A stretch of DNA of 40,188 bases from Elusimicrobiales bacterium (GTDB lineage: Bacteria; Elusimicrobiota; Elusimicrobia; Elusimicrobiales; Elusimicrobiaceae): assembly GCA_028688475.1 (NCBI GenBank), contig JAQTYB010000010.1, positions 1-40,188 of the forward strand, given 5' to 3'. Position numbers and translations under genes: made by a program. The notes under the pieces were generated by a model. That model had not been told where the DNA came from. It worked only from the letters and a program-made list of their open reading frames with translations, and made no database searches. Positions 1-8,964 of this stretch are shown here, piece by piece. The stretch's first letter is position 1; the number at the start of each line of letters is the position of its first letter.

Positions 1-123
1 TCGCGTACGTTCTAAGTCGCTGCCGCTAAAAACCGGATGTCAAAACCCATTTTCCGAACTATTCCCGGTTCAGGGCGGAGTTTGGAAAAAACAGGACTAA
101 AATAGAGGGGTTTTTCTGCGGAA
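1..123. other. Left-edge stretch without a recognisable gene
   Basis: No coding signal is convincing here. It lies directly beyond the premature stop of the truncated middle-component gene (124-327). One leftward frame stays open for about 37 codons after a one-base shift, but its translation does not look like the missing part of that family. A genomic-island junction or deletion end point may lie in or near it. Confidence 0.4.
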
Positions 124-327
124 TCAAGACTGTAAATTGTCCCTTCGGTTGCTAATGGGTTCTAAAAGCTTTTCATTCGTAAGCATTGCCATAGCTATAA
201 AATGTAGAAGGCCCACTGGGGCATCGCCAGTGGGATGTCCGGCACAGTATCCTTTCGTAAATTTCCACAGGAGATACGCACCAACTAGAGGAGTGTTCCA
301 AACTTTTACTTCGTCTGTTAGGTACAT
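124..327 (-). pseudogene. Truncated ABC-3C middle-component-like gene
   Basis: This encodes 67 residues, starting 4 bp after the stop of the upstream Cap4-like gene, so the two read as one leftward operon. The stretch WNTPLVGAYLLWKFTKGY followed by a hydrophobic LLHFIAMAML helix and a basic RRDNLQS end resembles the N-terminal part of middle components of ABC-three-component systems, as I remember the family. Those proteins are normally well over 100 residues, whereas this frame stops at 124 and again nine codons later. No partner ATPase gene is visible before the window edge. I read it as a C-terminally truncated remnant. A real short protein is possible. Confidence 0.5.
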
Positions 328-331
328 CTAG

Positions 332-1486
332 TTATAGCTCCTTATCTTTCGAAAATATTGTCTCCCAGTCCGGATGCCATCCAATCGTTGGCTTATCCGC
401 TAAGGTATGATATAGCCCTGGGATTGTGGATGCAGGAGGAGATTCGCCTCTGATAGTTTCTTGCCTTGTCACGCATCTGGATAAGATGAGTTGCCCGCAT
501 TTTTCTTTATCTAAACCGGCTTGAGTAAGTTCTATGTCTTTTACTTGATGTTCCCAAAATCTAATAAGTTTTGATTCAAAATCAGATGCTATCGCCTCAT
601 TGATGGTTCCAGTTTCTATCCATTTATGGATATTAACCTGAGACCGCAAATAATCGGCAACCGCTTCTAAAATCGCGTCGTCCGTGAGATTGATTGCATC
701 CAATTGCTGTACATATTGCGGACGGTTTTTAACATGGCTTTGAATAGTTTCTTCTTTCACCGGGTTTTGAAGAGTAAAATCAAGCAACTCTCTTAGGTGG
801 ACCCGTTCGAATATGAGCCGACACTGTGTGTCATAGTTTTCCCAGGTAATAATTGCCGATTGTTTCAACTGTATTTTGCTTGTAATTTCACGCTGCAGCC
901 AACCACCAATTGCATCCATGACATAATCTATTTGTGTTTCAGAAACATGCTTAGCCCGGATTTCCCTTCTTACATCATCATATCCGGCTTCTATTCCAAT
1001 TTGAAGTTCAAAATTTAAAAGCAGCGCTGCTAGCAGGAGTTCATTCTCCATTACATATGAATAATCTGGAAAAATGGAATGACCGATTTTAATGTCGCGG
1101 AGCGTTTCCTTGGCATGTTTAATTGCTTCTTGTGCTTCTGCTTGCGTTCCCGCTTCACTGAACTTATTTACGATACCTGGTTGCCCGCTCTTATTCGCAT
1201 ATAAAATGAAATTTGTTTTGCTGATAGCGAGGGTATTATCATTTACAGCGTGTAGCCAGTTTGCAAATGTTTTCCAGAGATCGGAAGACCGGTCAGTTAG
1301 AGGGTTGGAATTAATTGAAGACTTATCTTCTTCTGCAAGGATAACGCCATCGGCTTTTTGTGTTGCGACATCGCCAAAAACCTCAACACAAACGGCATCC
1401 CCGGGTTTGCTTCTCAGGAGATGATATAATGCGCGTGGGAATTGAATAGCATATCCCGCCAGCTGTCCAGCTGCATTTGAGTTCAT
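332..1486 (-). CDS. Cap4-like nuclease-domain protein of ABC-3C type
   Basis: About 384 residues. The N-terminal third carries the pattern of the Cap4/DUF4297-like dsDNA nuclease fold used in ABC-three-component and CBASS-linked systems: VEVFGDV, then an EEDKSS stretch in the place of the usual (E/Q)xK active-site strand, then DLWKTFANWL. The C-terminal two thirds is mostly helical with no motif I can name. An ATG at 1486 preceded by AAAGAG is the preferred start; an upstream ATG at 1492 and a TTG at 1507 are also in frame. It lies 4 bp before the truncated middle-component gene. Family knowledge suggests a role in foreign-DNA defence together with an ATPase, which is not in view. The gene is AT-rich compared with the purine operon. 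The function assignment is an inference from motif pattern only. Confidence 0.5.
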   Translation of the reverse strand: MNSNAAGQLAGYAIQFPRALYHLLRSKPGDAVCVEVFGDVATQKADGVILAEEDKSSINSNPLTDRSSDLWKTFANWLHAVNDNTLAISKTNFILYANKSGQPGIVNKFSEAGTQAEAQEAIKHAKETLRDIKIGHSIFPDYSYVMENELLLAALLLNFELQIGIEAGYDDVRREIRAKHVSETQIDYVMDAIGGWLQREITSKIQLKQSAIITWENYDTQCRLIFERVHLRELLDFTLQNPVKEETIQSHVKNRPQYVQQLDAINLTDDAILEAVADYLRSQVNIHKWIETGTINEAIASDFESKLIRFWEHQVKDIELTQAGLDKEKCGQLILSRCVTRQETIRGESPPASTIPGLYHTLADKPTIGWHPDWETIFSKDKEL

Positions 1487-1620
1487 CTGCATCTCTTTAT
1501 CGATCAATACGCACTACCGCCAAATAATCGGGCTACAAGATGCGGTTCATTGTAGGTGTCGCCCCAGATAATTTTAGCACGTTCTTAAGCGTTATGATAT
1601 ACACCGACGTCTCGAATAAG

Positions 1621-1638
1621 CCAATTTGCTAAAATTGG
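1621..1638 (+). promoter_or_regulatory. Putative extended -10 promoter within a short dyad
   Basis: TTGCTAAAAT contains TG-C-TAAAAT, an extended -10 hexamer at 1630-1635, about 80 bp before the helicase start. The same bases form an inverted repeat, CCAATTT (1621-1627) and AAATTGG (1632-1638), around GCTA, so a regulator could cover the -10. A similar TTGCTAAATT element lies before guaA. No good -35 box is obvious. Confidence 0.4.
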
Positions 1639-1716
1639 AACAGGGGTTCCTCTCGGGAAAACTGCGATTTTATTAACCTCTTTTTTTGATTCGGCGGCAG
1701 TTCCAGGCGATATAGC

Positions 1717-4700
1717 ATGAAACTCATTAAAAACAGCGGGGCGGAGCGAGTGGCGGACGAGTTAAAGCGGGCAATTGCACCGCAGTCCAGCCTTGGCCTG
1801 GCTTCGTCTGAGTTCTCCATCTTTGCTTTTGCCGAGTTTCGCGATATCCTGGACGCCATAACCAAAACCCGGCTTGTCCTGCCACAACTCAATGAAAAGT
1901 CGCTTAGCCTGTTTGGCGGCGAGGCCGACCGGGCTTTTCGCAACCGCCTCCACTCCCGCACCATTGCCCGGCAGTGCAAAAGGTGGCTTGAAGATAAGGC
2001 TGAAATTCGTAGTGCGCAGGCTCATCTGCCGCAATCCGCAATCATTATCGACCACTCCGAGCCCGCAAACCGTTGCGCTATAACCGGTAACTGTCCGTTC
2101 ACCATGGACGGGCTTGGTTTTACTCCCGGCAACCGCTTTAGCCTGATACAAAGTTCCGAAACCGCAGAAGAATGGACCCAGCTCAACAGTTGGTTTTCCA
2201 GCATCTGGGATAACCTTCCCGCAACTCCTGAAGCCAAAAATGCCGTCCTGGCGCAATTGCAGGGCATTATCGACCACAAAGCGCCGTCACTTGTCTATCA
2301 TGCGATGCTTTATCACCTTTTCAAGGATCGTGGCGATGAACTGGACGAGGAGCGCATCATCAAATCCGCCACAGGTATTCGCAATACTCTGGTCTGGAAA
2401 AAGCTCTATAGGTTTCAGCGGGACGGTGTTTTCGGCGCTATAGACAAGCTGGAACGCATCGGCGGGTGCATTATCGCCGATAGCGTCGGTCTTGGCAAAA
2501 CTTTCGAAGCCCTTGCTATTGTGAAGTATTACGAACTGCGAAATGACCGTGTGCTTGTCCTCTGCCCCAAGCGCCTGCGCGACAACTGGACGCTATACAA
2601 GGCCAACGACAAGCGCAATTCCCTTGCCGCAGACCGGTTTAATTACGATGTTCTCAACCACACGGACCTTTCCCGCGATAATGGCCTCTCCGGCGATATA
2701 GATTTGTCCTTCATCAACTGGGGCAATTACGACCTTGTGGTTATCGACGAATCCCACAATTTTCGCAATAATCCCGCGCACCGAGACCATGAAACCCGCT
2801 ACGAGCGTATGATGCAGCAAGTTATCAAGTCCGGCGTAAAAACAAAAGTCCTAATGCTTTCCGCAACGCCGGTAAATAACCGTCTTGCTGACCTAAAGAA
2901 TCAAATCGGCTTCATTACCGAGGGCGAAGACGAGGCCCTTGCCGCCCATAATATCCCCAGCATTGAATCCACCATCCGTCAGGCGCAGTTACAGTTCAAA
3001 CGCTGGCTTGACTTGGATGAGGGCGAACGCAAACCAGCCAAGCTTATCGACATGCTGGGTTTTGACTATTTTAAGTTGCTTGATTTGCTAACCATCGCCC
3101 GTTCGCGCAAGCATATCGTGAAATATTACGGCATAGCTGAAACGGGCAAGTTCCCTGACCGTTTAAAACCGGTCAATATCAGAATCGGTGTTGACCTTGC
3201 CAGAGAGTTCCTTCCGGTTCGTGAGATTAACAACGAAATCCGCCGTCTCAATTTAAGCGCCTACGCCCCGTTGCGCTATGTGCTGCCTGAAAAGAAGACC
3301 GCGTATGATGAAAAGTACAGCACCAAGCTGCGCGACGGCAAAAGCATATTCCGTCAGGCTGACCGAGAGGAAAGTCTTGTCCACCTTCTGCGCGTCAACA
3401 TTCTAAAGCGCATGGAAAGCTCAGTAAATTCCTTTGCGCTAACGCTTGGCCGACAACTTGCCGATGTTAATGCTCTTATTGCCAGGATAGATGCGCACGA
3501 GCAGCAACTTGAAGAACTGGACATAGCCGATATTGAGATTGACGACCCTGCCTTTGAGCCAATGCTTGTCGGGCGCAAGGTAAAGGTGTTGTTGCAGGAT
3601 GTGGACCGTATTAAATGGCGGCAGGACCTTGTGGAAGACCGCAACCGCATTGCCAGCTTGCTTGCGTCCGCTGAACAAGTCGGGCCGGATCGCGACGCAA
3701 AACTTGCTAAATTACGCGAGCTTATTAAAGCCAAACTCCAGAACCCGGTTAACTCCGGCAACCGCAAGATAATTGTCTTCACCGCGTTTGCCGACACCGC
3801 CAATTACCTCTATGCGCAGCTTTCCGGCTGGGCCAAACAGGAACTTGGCGTCAATGCCGCCATTTTGACGGGCACCGGCACAAACAAAACCACCCTTCCC
3901 GGCATGAAGACCGACCTTGCCACCATACTAACAGCATTCTCGCCCCGTTCCAAGGAACGCGCCGACGAATTTTCCGGCGAAGGCGAGATAGACCTGCTTA
4001 TCGCCACCGATTGTATTTCCGAAGGCCAGAACCTTCAGGATTGCGACTATCTGGTCAATTACGATATTCACTGGAACCCCATCCGCATAATCCAGCGTTT
4101 CGGGCGTATTGACCGCCTCGGTTCGCCCAACACGCGCATTCAGCTTGTCAATTTCTGGCCGGATATGGACCTTGAGGAATACATAAACCTTGAGCAGCGC
4201 GTAAGCGGACGCATGGTGCTGCTGGATGTCTCCGCCACCGGTGAAGAAAACATTATCGAATACCAGTCTGGCAACCAGATGAACGATTTGGAGTACCGCC
4301 GCAAGCAACTGGAAAAATTGCAGGACACGGTAATTGATATAGAGGACCTGTCCGGCGGTATATCAATCACGGACCTTACACTCAACGATTTCCGTGCCGA
4401 CCTTGCCGGGTTCTTGAAAAATGCTCCAGCCAATGTGGAAGCATTACCGTTAGGGATGTTTGCTGTGGTCAGGCAATTGGAAGCCGGCGACGAAGCTATA
4501 GAACCGGGCATAATCTTTTGCCTGCGTGGCGCCAGCCATGCCGCGCTTAAAGGGTTCGAGCCGGATTACCCGCTTGCCCCGCATTACCTTGTGCATGTGG
4601 GCGAAAACGCTTCTGTGGTTGTACCGTTCTCTCAGCCAAAACAAGTGCTGGACCGGCTTAAAAAACTTGCCTCCGGGCGTGATATCCCCGACACCGCCGC

Positions 4701-4926
4701 CTGCGCGGCGTTCGATAAATCAACCCGCGACGGGCAGGATATGTCCTCCGCACAGAAGCTTCTTTCCGCTGCGATATCGTCCATTATAGGCAAGAAAGAG
4801 GAACGCTCCGTAGCCAGCCTGTTCAAACCGGGCGGCACGCATAGCGCACAGGGCGAGTTCTGCGGCATAAACGATTTTGAAGTTACGGCATTCCTTGTTG
4901 TATTGCCATCCGAGGCCGCAAAATGA
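1717..4926 (+). CDS. SNF2-type helicase with N-terminal PLD-like domain
   Basis: 1069 residues. The first ~200 residues resemble a phospholipase-D-like domain as found at the front of some defence helicases, including AITGNCPFTMDGLG, but a clean HxK catalytic pair is not visible, so it may be inactive. The superfamily 2 helicase core is complete: Walker A SVGLGKT (256-262), DESH box (344-347), SATP (382-385), and in the second RecA lobe RFGRIDRLGS (794-803). This is the HepA/RapA-like SNF2 arrangement; such enzymes translocate on duplex DNA using ATP. It is the first gene of a rightward set and overlaps the next gene by four bases (ATGA). Its moderate GC content matches the DUF4391 and res genes rather than the AT-rich genes among them. 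A defence role is inferred from context. Confidence 0.85.
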   Translation: MKLIKNSGAERVADELKRAIAPQSSLGLASSEFSIFAFAEFRDILDAITKTRLVLPQLNEKSLSLFGGEADRAFRNRLHSRTIARQCKRWLEDKAEIRSAQAHLPQSAIIIDHSEPANRCAITGNCPFTMDGLGFTPGNRFSLIQSSETAEEWTQLNSWFSSIWDNLPATPEAKNAVLAQLQGIIDHKAPSLVYHAMLYHLFKDRGDELDEERIIKSATGIRNTLVWKKLYRFQRDGVFGAIDKLERIGGCIIADSVGLGKTFEALAIVKYYELRNDRVLVLCPKRLRDNWTLYKANDKRNSLAADRFNYDVLNHTDLSRDNGLSGDIDLSFINWGNYDLVVIDESHNFRNNPAHRDHETRYERMMQQVIKSGVKTKVLMLSATPVNNRLADLKNQIGFITEGEDEALAAHNIPSIESTIRQAQLQFKRWLDLDEGERKPAKLIDMLGFDYFKLLDLLTIARSRKHIVKYYGIAETGKFPDRLKPVNIRIGVDLAREFLPVREINNEIRRLNLSAYAPLRYVLPEKKTAYDEKYSTKLRDGKSIFRQADREESLVHLLRVNILKRMESSVNSFALTLGRQLADVNALIARIDAHEQQLEELDIADIEIDDPAFEPMLVGRKVKVLLQDVDRIKWRQDLVEDRNRIASLLASAEQVGPDRDAKLAKLRELIKAKLQNPVNSGNRKIIVFTAFADTANYLYAQLSGWAKQELGVNAAILTGTGTNKTTLPGMKTDLATILTAFSPRSKERADEFSGEGEIDLLIATDCISEGQNLQDCDYLVNYDIHWNPIRIIQRFGRIDRLGSPNTRIQLVNFWPDMDLEEYINLEQRVSGRMVLLDVSATGEENIIEYQSGNQMNDLEYRRKQLEKLQDTVIDIEDLSGGISITDLTLNDFRADLAGFLKNAPANVEALPLGMFAVVRQLEAGDEAIEPGIIFCLRGASHAALKGFEPDYPLAPHYLVHVGENASVVVPFSQPKQVLDRLKKLASGRDIPDTAACAAFDKSTRDGQDMSSAQKLLSAAISSIIGKKEERSVASLFKPGGTHSAQGEFCGINDFEVTAFLVVLPSEAAK

Positions 4927-5684
4927 AGTTTGCCGACATACTGGCGGCGCTTGCCCTGCCAAATAACACCGCCGTAAATCAGCGCATCCCCAAAAAGCTG
5001 TTGCTGGAAAACGGTGCGCCCACCGCTTCCGACAAACGCAGTATTAATGAGGGGATAGAAGAAATGTCGTGGCTTGCATCGCTAAAACCTTCCAATATTG
5101 CCGTGCCGGAAATAAAGACAGACGACCGTGAATATCTGGAAATTGCCGTTGCGTCCATGTGCCTGCGCCCGAAAGCGAAGTCGGCAAGGCTGGTCGAGTT
5201 GATGCACCGCTCCATTCCCTACCCGCTGGTGCTGATATCGGAGCAGGAAGGCACAATCACGCTGTCTTTGGCGCATAAGCGCATTTCCAAGAATGAATCC
5301 GGGCAAATGGTGCTGGACAGCCTGCCGGTAACCGAAACTTTTGGTCCGGACCCCCTGCCTCGGTCAGAAAAAGACTTTCTTGCCGCCATTGCACTGGCTT
5401 CCCAACCAGCCGCTAACTTATTTACACTATATCAAGGCTGGCTGGACAGGATGGCTGACCTCTCCGCCGCCCGCGTGACTGGCAGTTTTGCCATAGCGCC
5501 TAATACAGGCTGTTCAGATGCCAAACGCGCGGCATTTGCAGAGTATGTGTCGCTCAAACAGGAAATAGCCGTCCTGCGCGCTCAGACAGAAAAAGAAACG
5601 CAACTTAGCCGCCGTGCCGAGATGAATTTGGCAATACATGCGTTGGAAACTAGGATGAGACAGATTTTGGCACTATTTTCGTAA
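4923..5684 (+). CDS. DUF4391 domain protein
   Basis: 253 residues covering the usual length of DUF4391. Recognisable features are VNQRIPKKLL and DKRSINEGIEEMSW near the N terminus and the IPYPLVLI strand in the middle; the last ~50 residues are a charged helix likely to form a coiled coil. The biochemical function of the family is unknown to me. From memory, DUF4391 genes commonly sit between a helicase like the preceding gene and a type III mod/res pair, exactly as here, suggesting a dedicated partner of that helicase. The start overlaps the helicase stop (ATGA), implying translational coupling. Confidence 0.75.
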   Translation: MKFADILAALALPNNTAVNQRIPKKLLLENGAPTASDKRSINEGIEEMSWLASLKPSNIAVPEIKTDDREYLEIAVASMCLRPKAKSARLVELMHRSIPYPLVLISEQEGTITLSLAHKRISKNESGQMVLDSLPVTETFGPDPLPRSEKDFLAAIALASQPAANLFTLYQGWLDRMADLSAARVTGSFAIAPNTGCSDAKRAAFAEYVSLKQEIAVLRAQTEKETQLSRRAEMNLAIHALETRMRQILALFS

Positions 5685-5699
5685 GTAAGGAGACAGTCT

Positions 5700-6983
5700 A
5701 TGACTTTTTTGCAAGATTTCGATAATTCTAAAATGGCAATCAATACAAACATACAGCAGTTAGACAACCTGATTTCTGAGAAGAGTGATGTTCAGGATGA
5801 TTGGGAGAGGATAAAAGCTGTAAATAAATATGTTGAGAAGAAACTTAGTTCCGCTATTCCACAACTAACTCCATTGGGTGTTTTATCTAATTTGAAGTCA
5901 CATTATGATCAACTTTTAGGGCATTTTAAGCGAACTGATGTAGCCAATATTAATGCCACTCTGGATTCCATATTATCGTCGGTAAATAATCTTACAACGC
6001 AAAACATGGCAGATTTCGTTGAAACTCTCAAAGAGTCACTACCTAGTTTAATTTCCAATTTCAAACGCAACCAAAATCTATTAACACATGCATTGGAAAA
6101 GAAACAAGAAGAGTTATCTACTACCGAGAAAAGTTTGGACGATAAACTAAAATCTCTAGCGCAGCGAATAGGCCAGACCGAAACCCAAATCACAACGCTA
6201 ACCGCAAATTTCCAGGGACAATTTTCACAGGCACAACAACAACAACGAGCAGAACACAACACTAATTTGAGTTCTCTTAAACAAGAACAGGCAGACCTCA
6301 TCAAAAAATATCGGACAGAGTATGACAATCTCGTTCAAAAAAATGAAGCTGACCGCCAGGAACACAAGAAGACTGTTGAAAACTTGATTGTAAAATTACA
6401 GACAACACACGAAGATGTCCTGAAACAAACAAAAGAAAATAGTGCTGCCATCTTAAAATTGATGGAAGAAAAACGACGTGAATCTGAGGAAATTTTGGGC
6501 GTTGTAACTGGCAATGCGCATGCAGGGCATTACACAAAATACGCTAATGCCGCCGAAGCAAAATCGAAGAACTTGTTTATATGGGGCATCGTTGCAGTTG
6601 TAATCGCGGCGATTGTTATAGTCGCTCCAATCATGTGGGATTTTTTCAATAGCAAGAAAGAAAATATTGACTACACTTACTTTATTTACCGCGTCTTGTC
6701 ATCTGCCATCCTGCTACTCCCCGCGGCTTATTTGCTATATGAATCAGCGAAGCAACGTGATGTGGCGTTCAAGTATCGAGACTTTGAAGTGCGCATTTGT
6801 GCTTCAGAGCCATATCTTTCCAAGTTGTCTTCCGCAGAGAGAGATAAGATTAAGGGAGAGCTAGCAAAAGCATTCTTTGTAACCCAGCATGAATCCAAAG
6901 AGAAAGATAACAATATCGTAATTCCCAAAGAGGCATCAAATTTTATTTTGGATTTTGCTGGGAAGTTGTTTAAGATTAAATAA
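5700..6983 (+). CDS. Coiled-coil protein with two membrane segments
   Basis: 427 residues, preceded by a good AAGGAG ribosome site. Residues ~1-280 are strongly helical, charged and rich in Gln, Lys and Glu, typical of a long coiled coil. They are followed by two hydrophobic segments: IWGIVAVVIAAIVIVAPIMW (around 297-316) and one around 333-350 (LSSAILLLPAAYLLYESA). A soluble C-terminal tail of ~75 residues follows. This predicts a membrane-anchored protein with both ends in the cytoplasm. I do not recognise a named family. The gene is clearly AT-richer than the DUF4391 gene before it and the start of mod after it, so it looks like a separately acquired insertion. A sensor, scaffold or membrane effector of the defence operon is possible but unproven. 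Confidence 0.7.
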   Translation: MTFLQDFDNSKMAINTNIQQLDNLISEKSDVQDDWERIKAVNKYVEKKLSSAIPQLTPLGVLSNLKSHYDQLLGHFKRTDVANINATLDSILSSVNNLTTQNMADFVETLKESLPSLISNFKRNQNLLTHALEKKQEELSTTEKSLDDKLKSLAQRIGQTETQITTLTANFQGQFSQAQQQQRAEHNTNLSSLKQEQADLIKKYRTEYDNLVQKNEADRQEHKKTVENLIVKLQTTHEDVLKQTKENSAAILKLMEEKRRESEEILGVVTGNAHAGHYTKYANAAEAKSKNLFIWGIVAVVIAAIVIVAPIMWDFFNSKKENIDYTYFIYRVLSSAILLLPAAYLLYESAKQRDVAFKYRDFEVRICASEPYLSKLSSAERDKIKGELAKAFFVTQHESKEKDNNIVIPKEASNFILDFAGKLFKIK

Positions 6984-7004
6984 ATTTTCTGAAAGGAGAG
7001 CACC

Positions 7005-8915
7005 ATGAAACCGTTTGAAGAGAAGGCGTCGGCTGATATTGTTGGCGAAAATGTTGCCAAGCTGAAGACTATTTTCCCTGAAGCGTTTGCCGAGGGGAAG
7101 ATTGACTTTGAGGTGCTTAAGCAAGTGCTTGGCGGCATGGTGGATGAACGCGAGGAGAAATACGGCCTTAACTGGCATGGCAAACGCCGCGCGCGGCAGA
7201 TTGCGCTTACTCCGTCCACAGGCACTCTGCGCCCTTGCCCGAAGGACAGCGTTGACTGGGACACCACCAAGAACCTGATGATTGAAGGCGACAACCTTGA
7301 AGTGCTTAAACTTTTACAGAAAAGCTATGCGGGCAAAGTGAAACTGATTTATATCGACCCGCCCTATAACACCGGCAACGATTTTGTTTATCCCGACGAT
7401 TTCACGGACAATATAAAAAATTATCAGGAACTTACCGGGCAAATTGACTCGGAAGGCAATAAACTTTCTGCTAATACTGAATCTTCTGGACGCTTTCACA
7501 CCGACTGGCTGAACATGATGTATCCCCGTCTAAAACTGGCTAGGAATCTACTTAAAGATGATGGTGTCATTTTTATTTCCATAGATGACCGAGAAATTCC
7601 TAATCTGCGCAAAATCTGCGATGATATTTTTGGCGAAGAAAACTTTGTAACGGACTTCATCTGGGAAAAACGTACAAATCGTGAAAATAGAAAAGTTGTC
7701 TCGGCTCGCCATGACAATCTTGTTTGCTATTGTAAAGATGCGGCGATGATTCCACAAGCAGTTAGACAACTACCGATGAGCGAGAAAGCTCTCGCAAATT
7801 ACAAAAATCCCGACAATGATCCTAGGGGCGCATGGAAGTCTGACCCAGCAACTGCGCAAGCTGGCCATGGAACAAAAAGTCAGTTTTATTCTTTCACAGC
7901 ACCTAATGGAACAGTGCATGAGTTGGAAAGCGGCAGATGTTGGTTATTTACTAAGTCCGTAATGGAGCAGGCAGCTAAAGATGGACGTCTTTGGTTTGGG
8001 CGAGATGGTAATGGCGTGCCCCGCCTAAAAACCTATCTAGATGCTAAAGAAAGAGGGTTGACTCCGGAAACTATTTGGTTTGCAGAAGATGTTGGGACAA
8101 ATGAAACTGCAAAAAATGCACTAAAAGAGTTATTCGACGAACGCTCAGTGTTTGATACCCCCAAACCAGTTGATTTGATACGGCAAACTATTCTCTTAAG
8201 TGCAGAAAATGGAATTGTTCTGGATTTCTTTGCTGGAGCAGGAACCACAGGACACGCAGTATTCGACCAAAATTATCATGACAACGGTAATCGTAGATTT
8301 ATTCTGGTGCAATTACCTGAGTTATGTCCAGCTGGTAGTGAAGCGATAGGTATTGGACTGAAAACAATCGCTGATATTACCAAAGAACGCCTGCGCCGTG
8401 CAGCCAAAAAGATTCATGATGAAACCCCGCTTTTCAAAGGCGACCTCGGCTTCCGTGTTTTCAAACTGGATTCCACCAATATTCGCGAGTGGGACCCGGA
8501 CCGCAATAATCTAGAACAGTCTGTCCAGCTAAGCATAGACCATCTGAAAGCCGACCGCACCGAGGATGATATCCTCTACGAGCTTCTGCTAAAACTCGGC
8601 CTGGATCTTGCCATACCGCTAGAGCAAAAAGCTATAGCTGGCAAAACAGTATACAGCATTGGCGCGGGCACTCTTATATCCTGCCTTGCCACCGCCATTT
8701 CCGCCAAAGAGGTGGAACCGCTGGCCCATGGCATCATAGCATGGCACAAAGCGCTTGCCCCGGCTGGCGACACAACCATAGTCTTCCGCGACAGTGCCTT
8801 CGCCGACGACATAGCCAAAACCAACCTCACCGCTATTCTGGACCAGCACGAGATTTTGGAACAAGCCTCAAGCAAACATGATAAAAAGTTCCGATTCATT
8901 GTGCGGAGCATATGA
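7005..8915 (+). CDS. mod: Type III restriction-modification DNA methyltransferase
   Basis: 636 residues, with GAAAGGAGAG before the ATG. The catalytic motif DPPYNTG (from residue 118) precedes the S-adenosylmethionine-binding FFAGAG motif (408-413), the beta-class order typical of type III Mod subunits that methylate adenine N6. The region between the motifs (roughly bases 7450-8390) should contain the target recognition domain and is visibly more AT-rich than the two ends, a sign of specificity-domain replacement. The C terminus (~470-636) would contact Res. The product modifies self DNA and gives Res its specificity. It is followed by two hairpins and then res. Confidence 0.9.
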   Translation: MKPFEEKASADIVGENVAKLKTIFPEAFAEGKIDFEVLKQVLGGMVDEREEKYGLNWHGKRRARQIALTPSTGTLRPCPKDSVDWDTTKNLMIEGDNLEVLKLLQKSYAGKVKLIYIDPPYNTGNDFVYPDDFTDNIKNYQELTGQIDSEGNKLSANTESSGRFHTDWLNMMYPRLKLARNLLKDDGVIFISIDDREIPNLRKICDDIFGEENFVTDFIWEKRTNRENRKVVSARHDNLVCYCKDAAMIPQAVRQLPMSEKALANYKNPDNDPRGAWKSDPATAQAGHGTKSQFYSFTAPNGTVHELESGRCWLFTKSVMEQAAKDGRLWFGRDGNGVPRLKTYLDAKERGLTPETIWFAEDVGTNETAKNALKELFDERSVFDTPKPVDLIRQTILLSAENGIVLDFFAGAGTTGHAVFDQNYHDNGNRRFILVQLPELCPAGSEAIGIGLKTIADITKERLRRAAKKIHDETPLFKGDLGFRVFKLDSTNIREWDPDRNNLEQSVQLSIDHLKADRTEDDILYELLLKLGLDLAIPLEQKAIAGKTVYSIGAGTLISCLATAISAKEVEPLAHGIIAWHKALAPAGDTTIVFRDSAFADDIAKTNLTAILDQHEILEQASSKHDKKFRFIVRSI

Positions 8916-8922
8916 CCGGGGC

Positions 8923-8949
8923 CAACTATTGCAAAAAATGCAATAGTTG
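8923..8949. repeat. Perfect 11-bp hairpin between mod and res (first)
   Basis: The arms are CAACTATTGCA (8923-8933) and TGCAATAGTTG (8939-8949), separated by AAAAA. It starts 8 bases after the mod stop codon. There is no T tract after it, so it is not a typical terminator. Its core TGCAAAAAATGCA is the exact reverse complement of the core of the next hairpin. Confidence 0.85.
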
Positions 8950-8964
8950 CCCAAAGCCAATTAG

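Noticed and set aside
1..123. Frameshift restoring the truncated middle-component gene
   Set aside because: The alternative frame is open for ~37 codons but its residues do not resemble the expected continuation.
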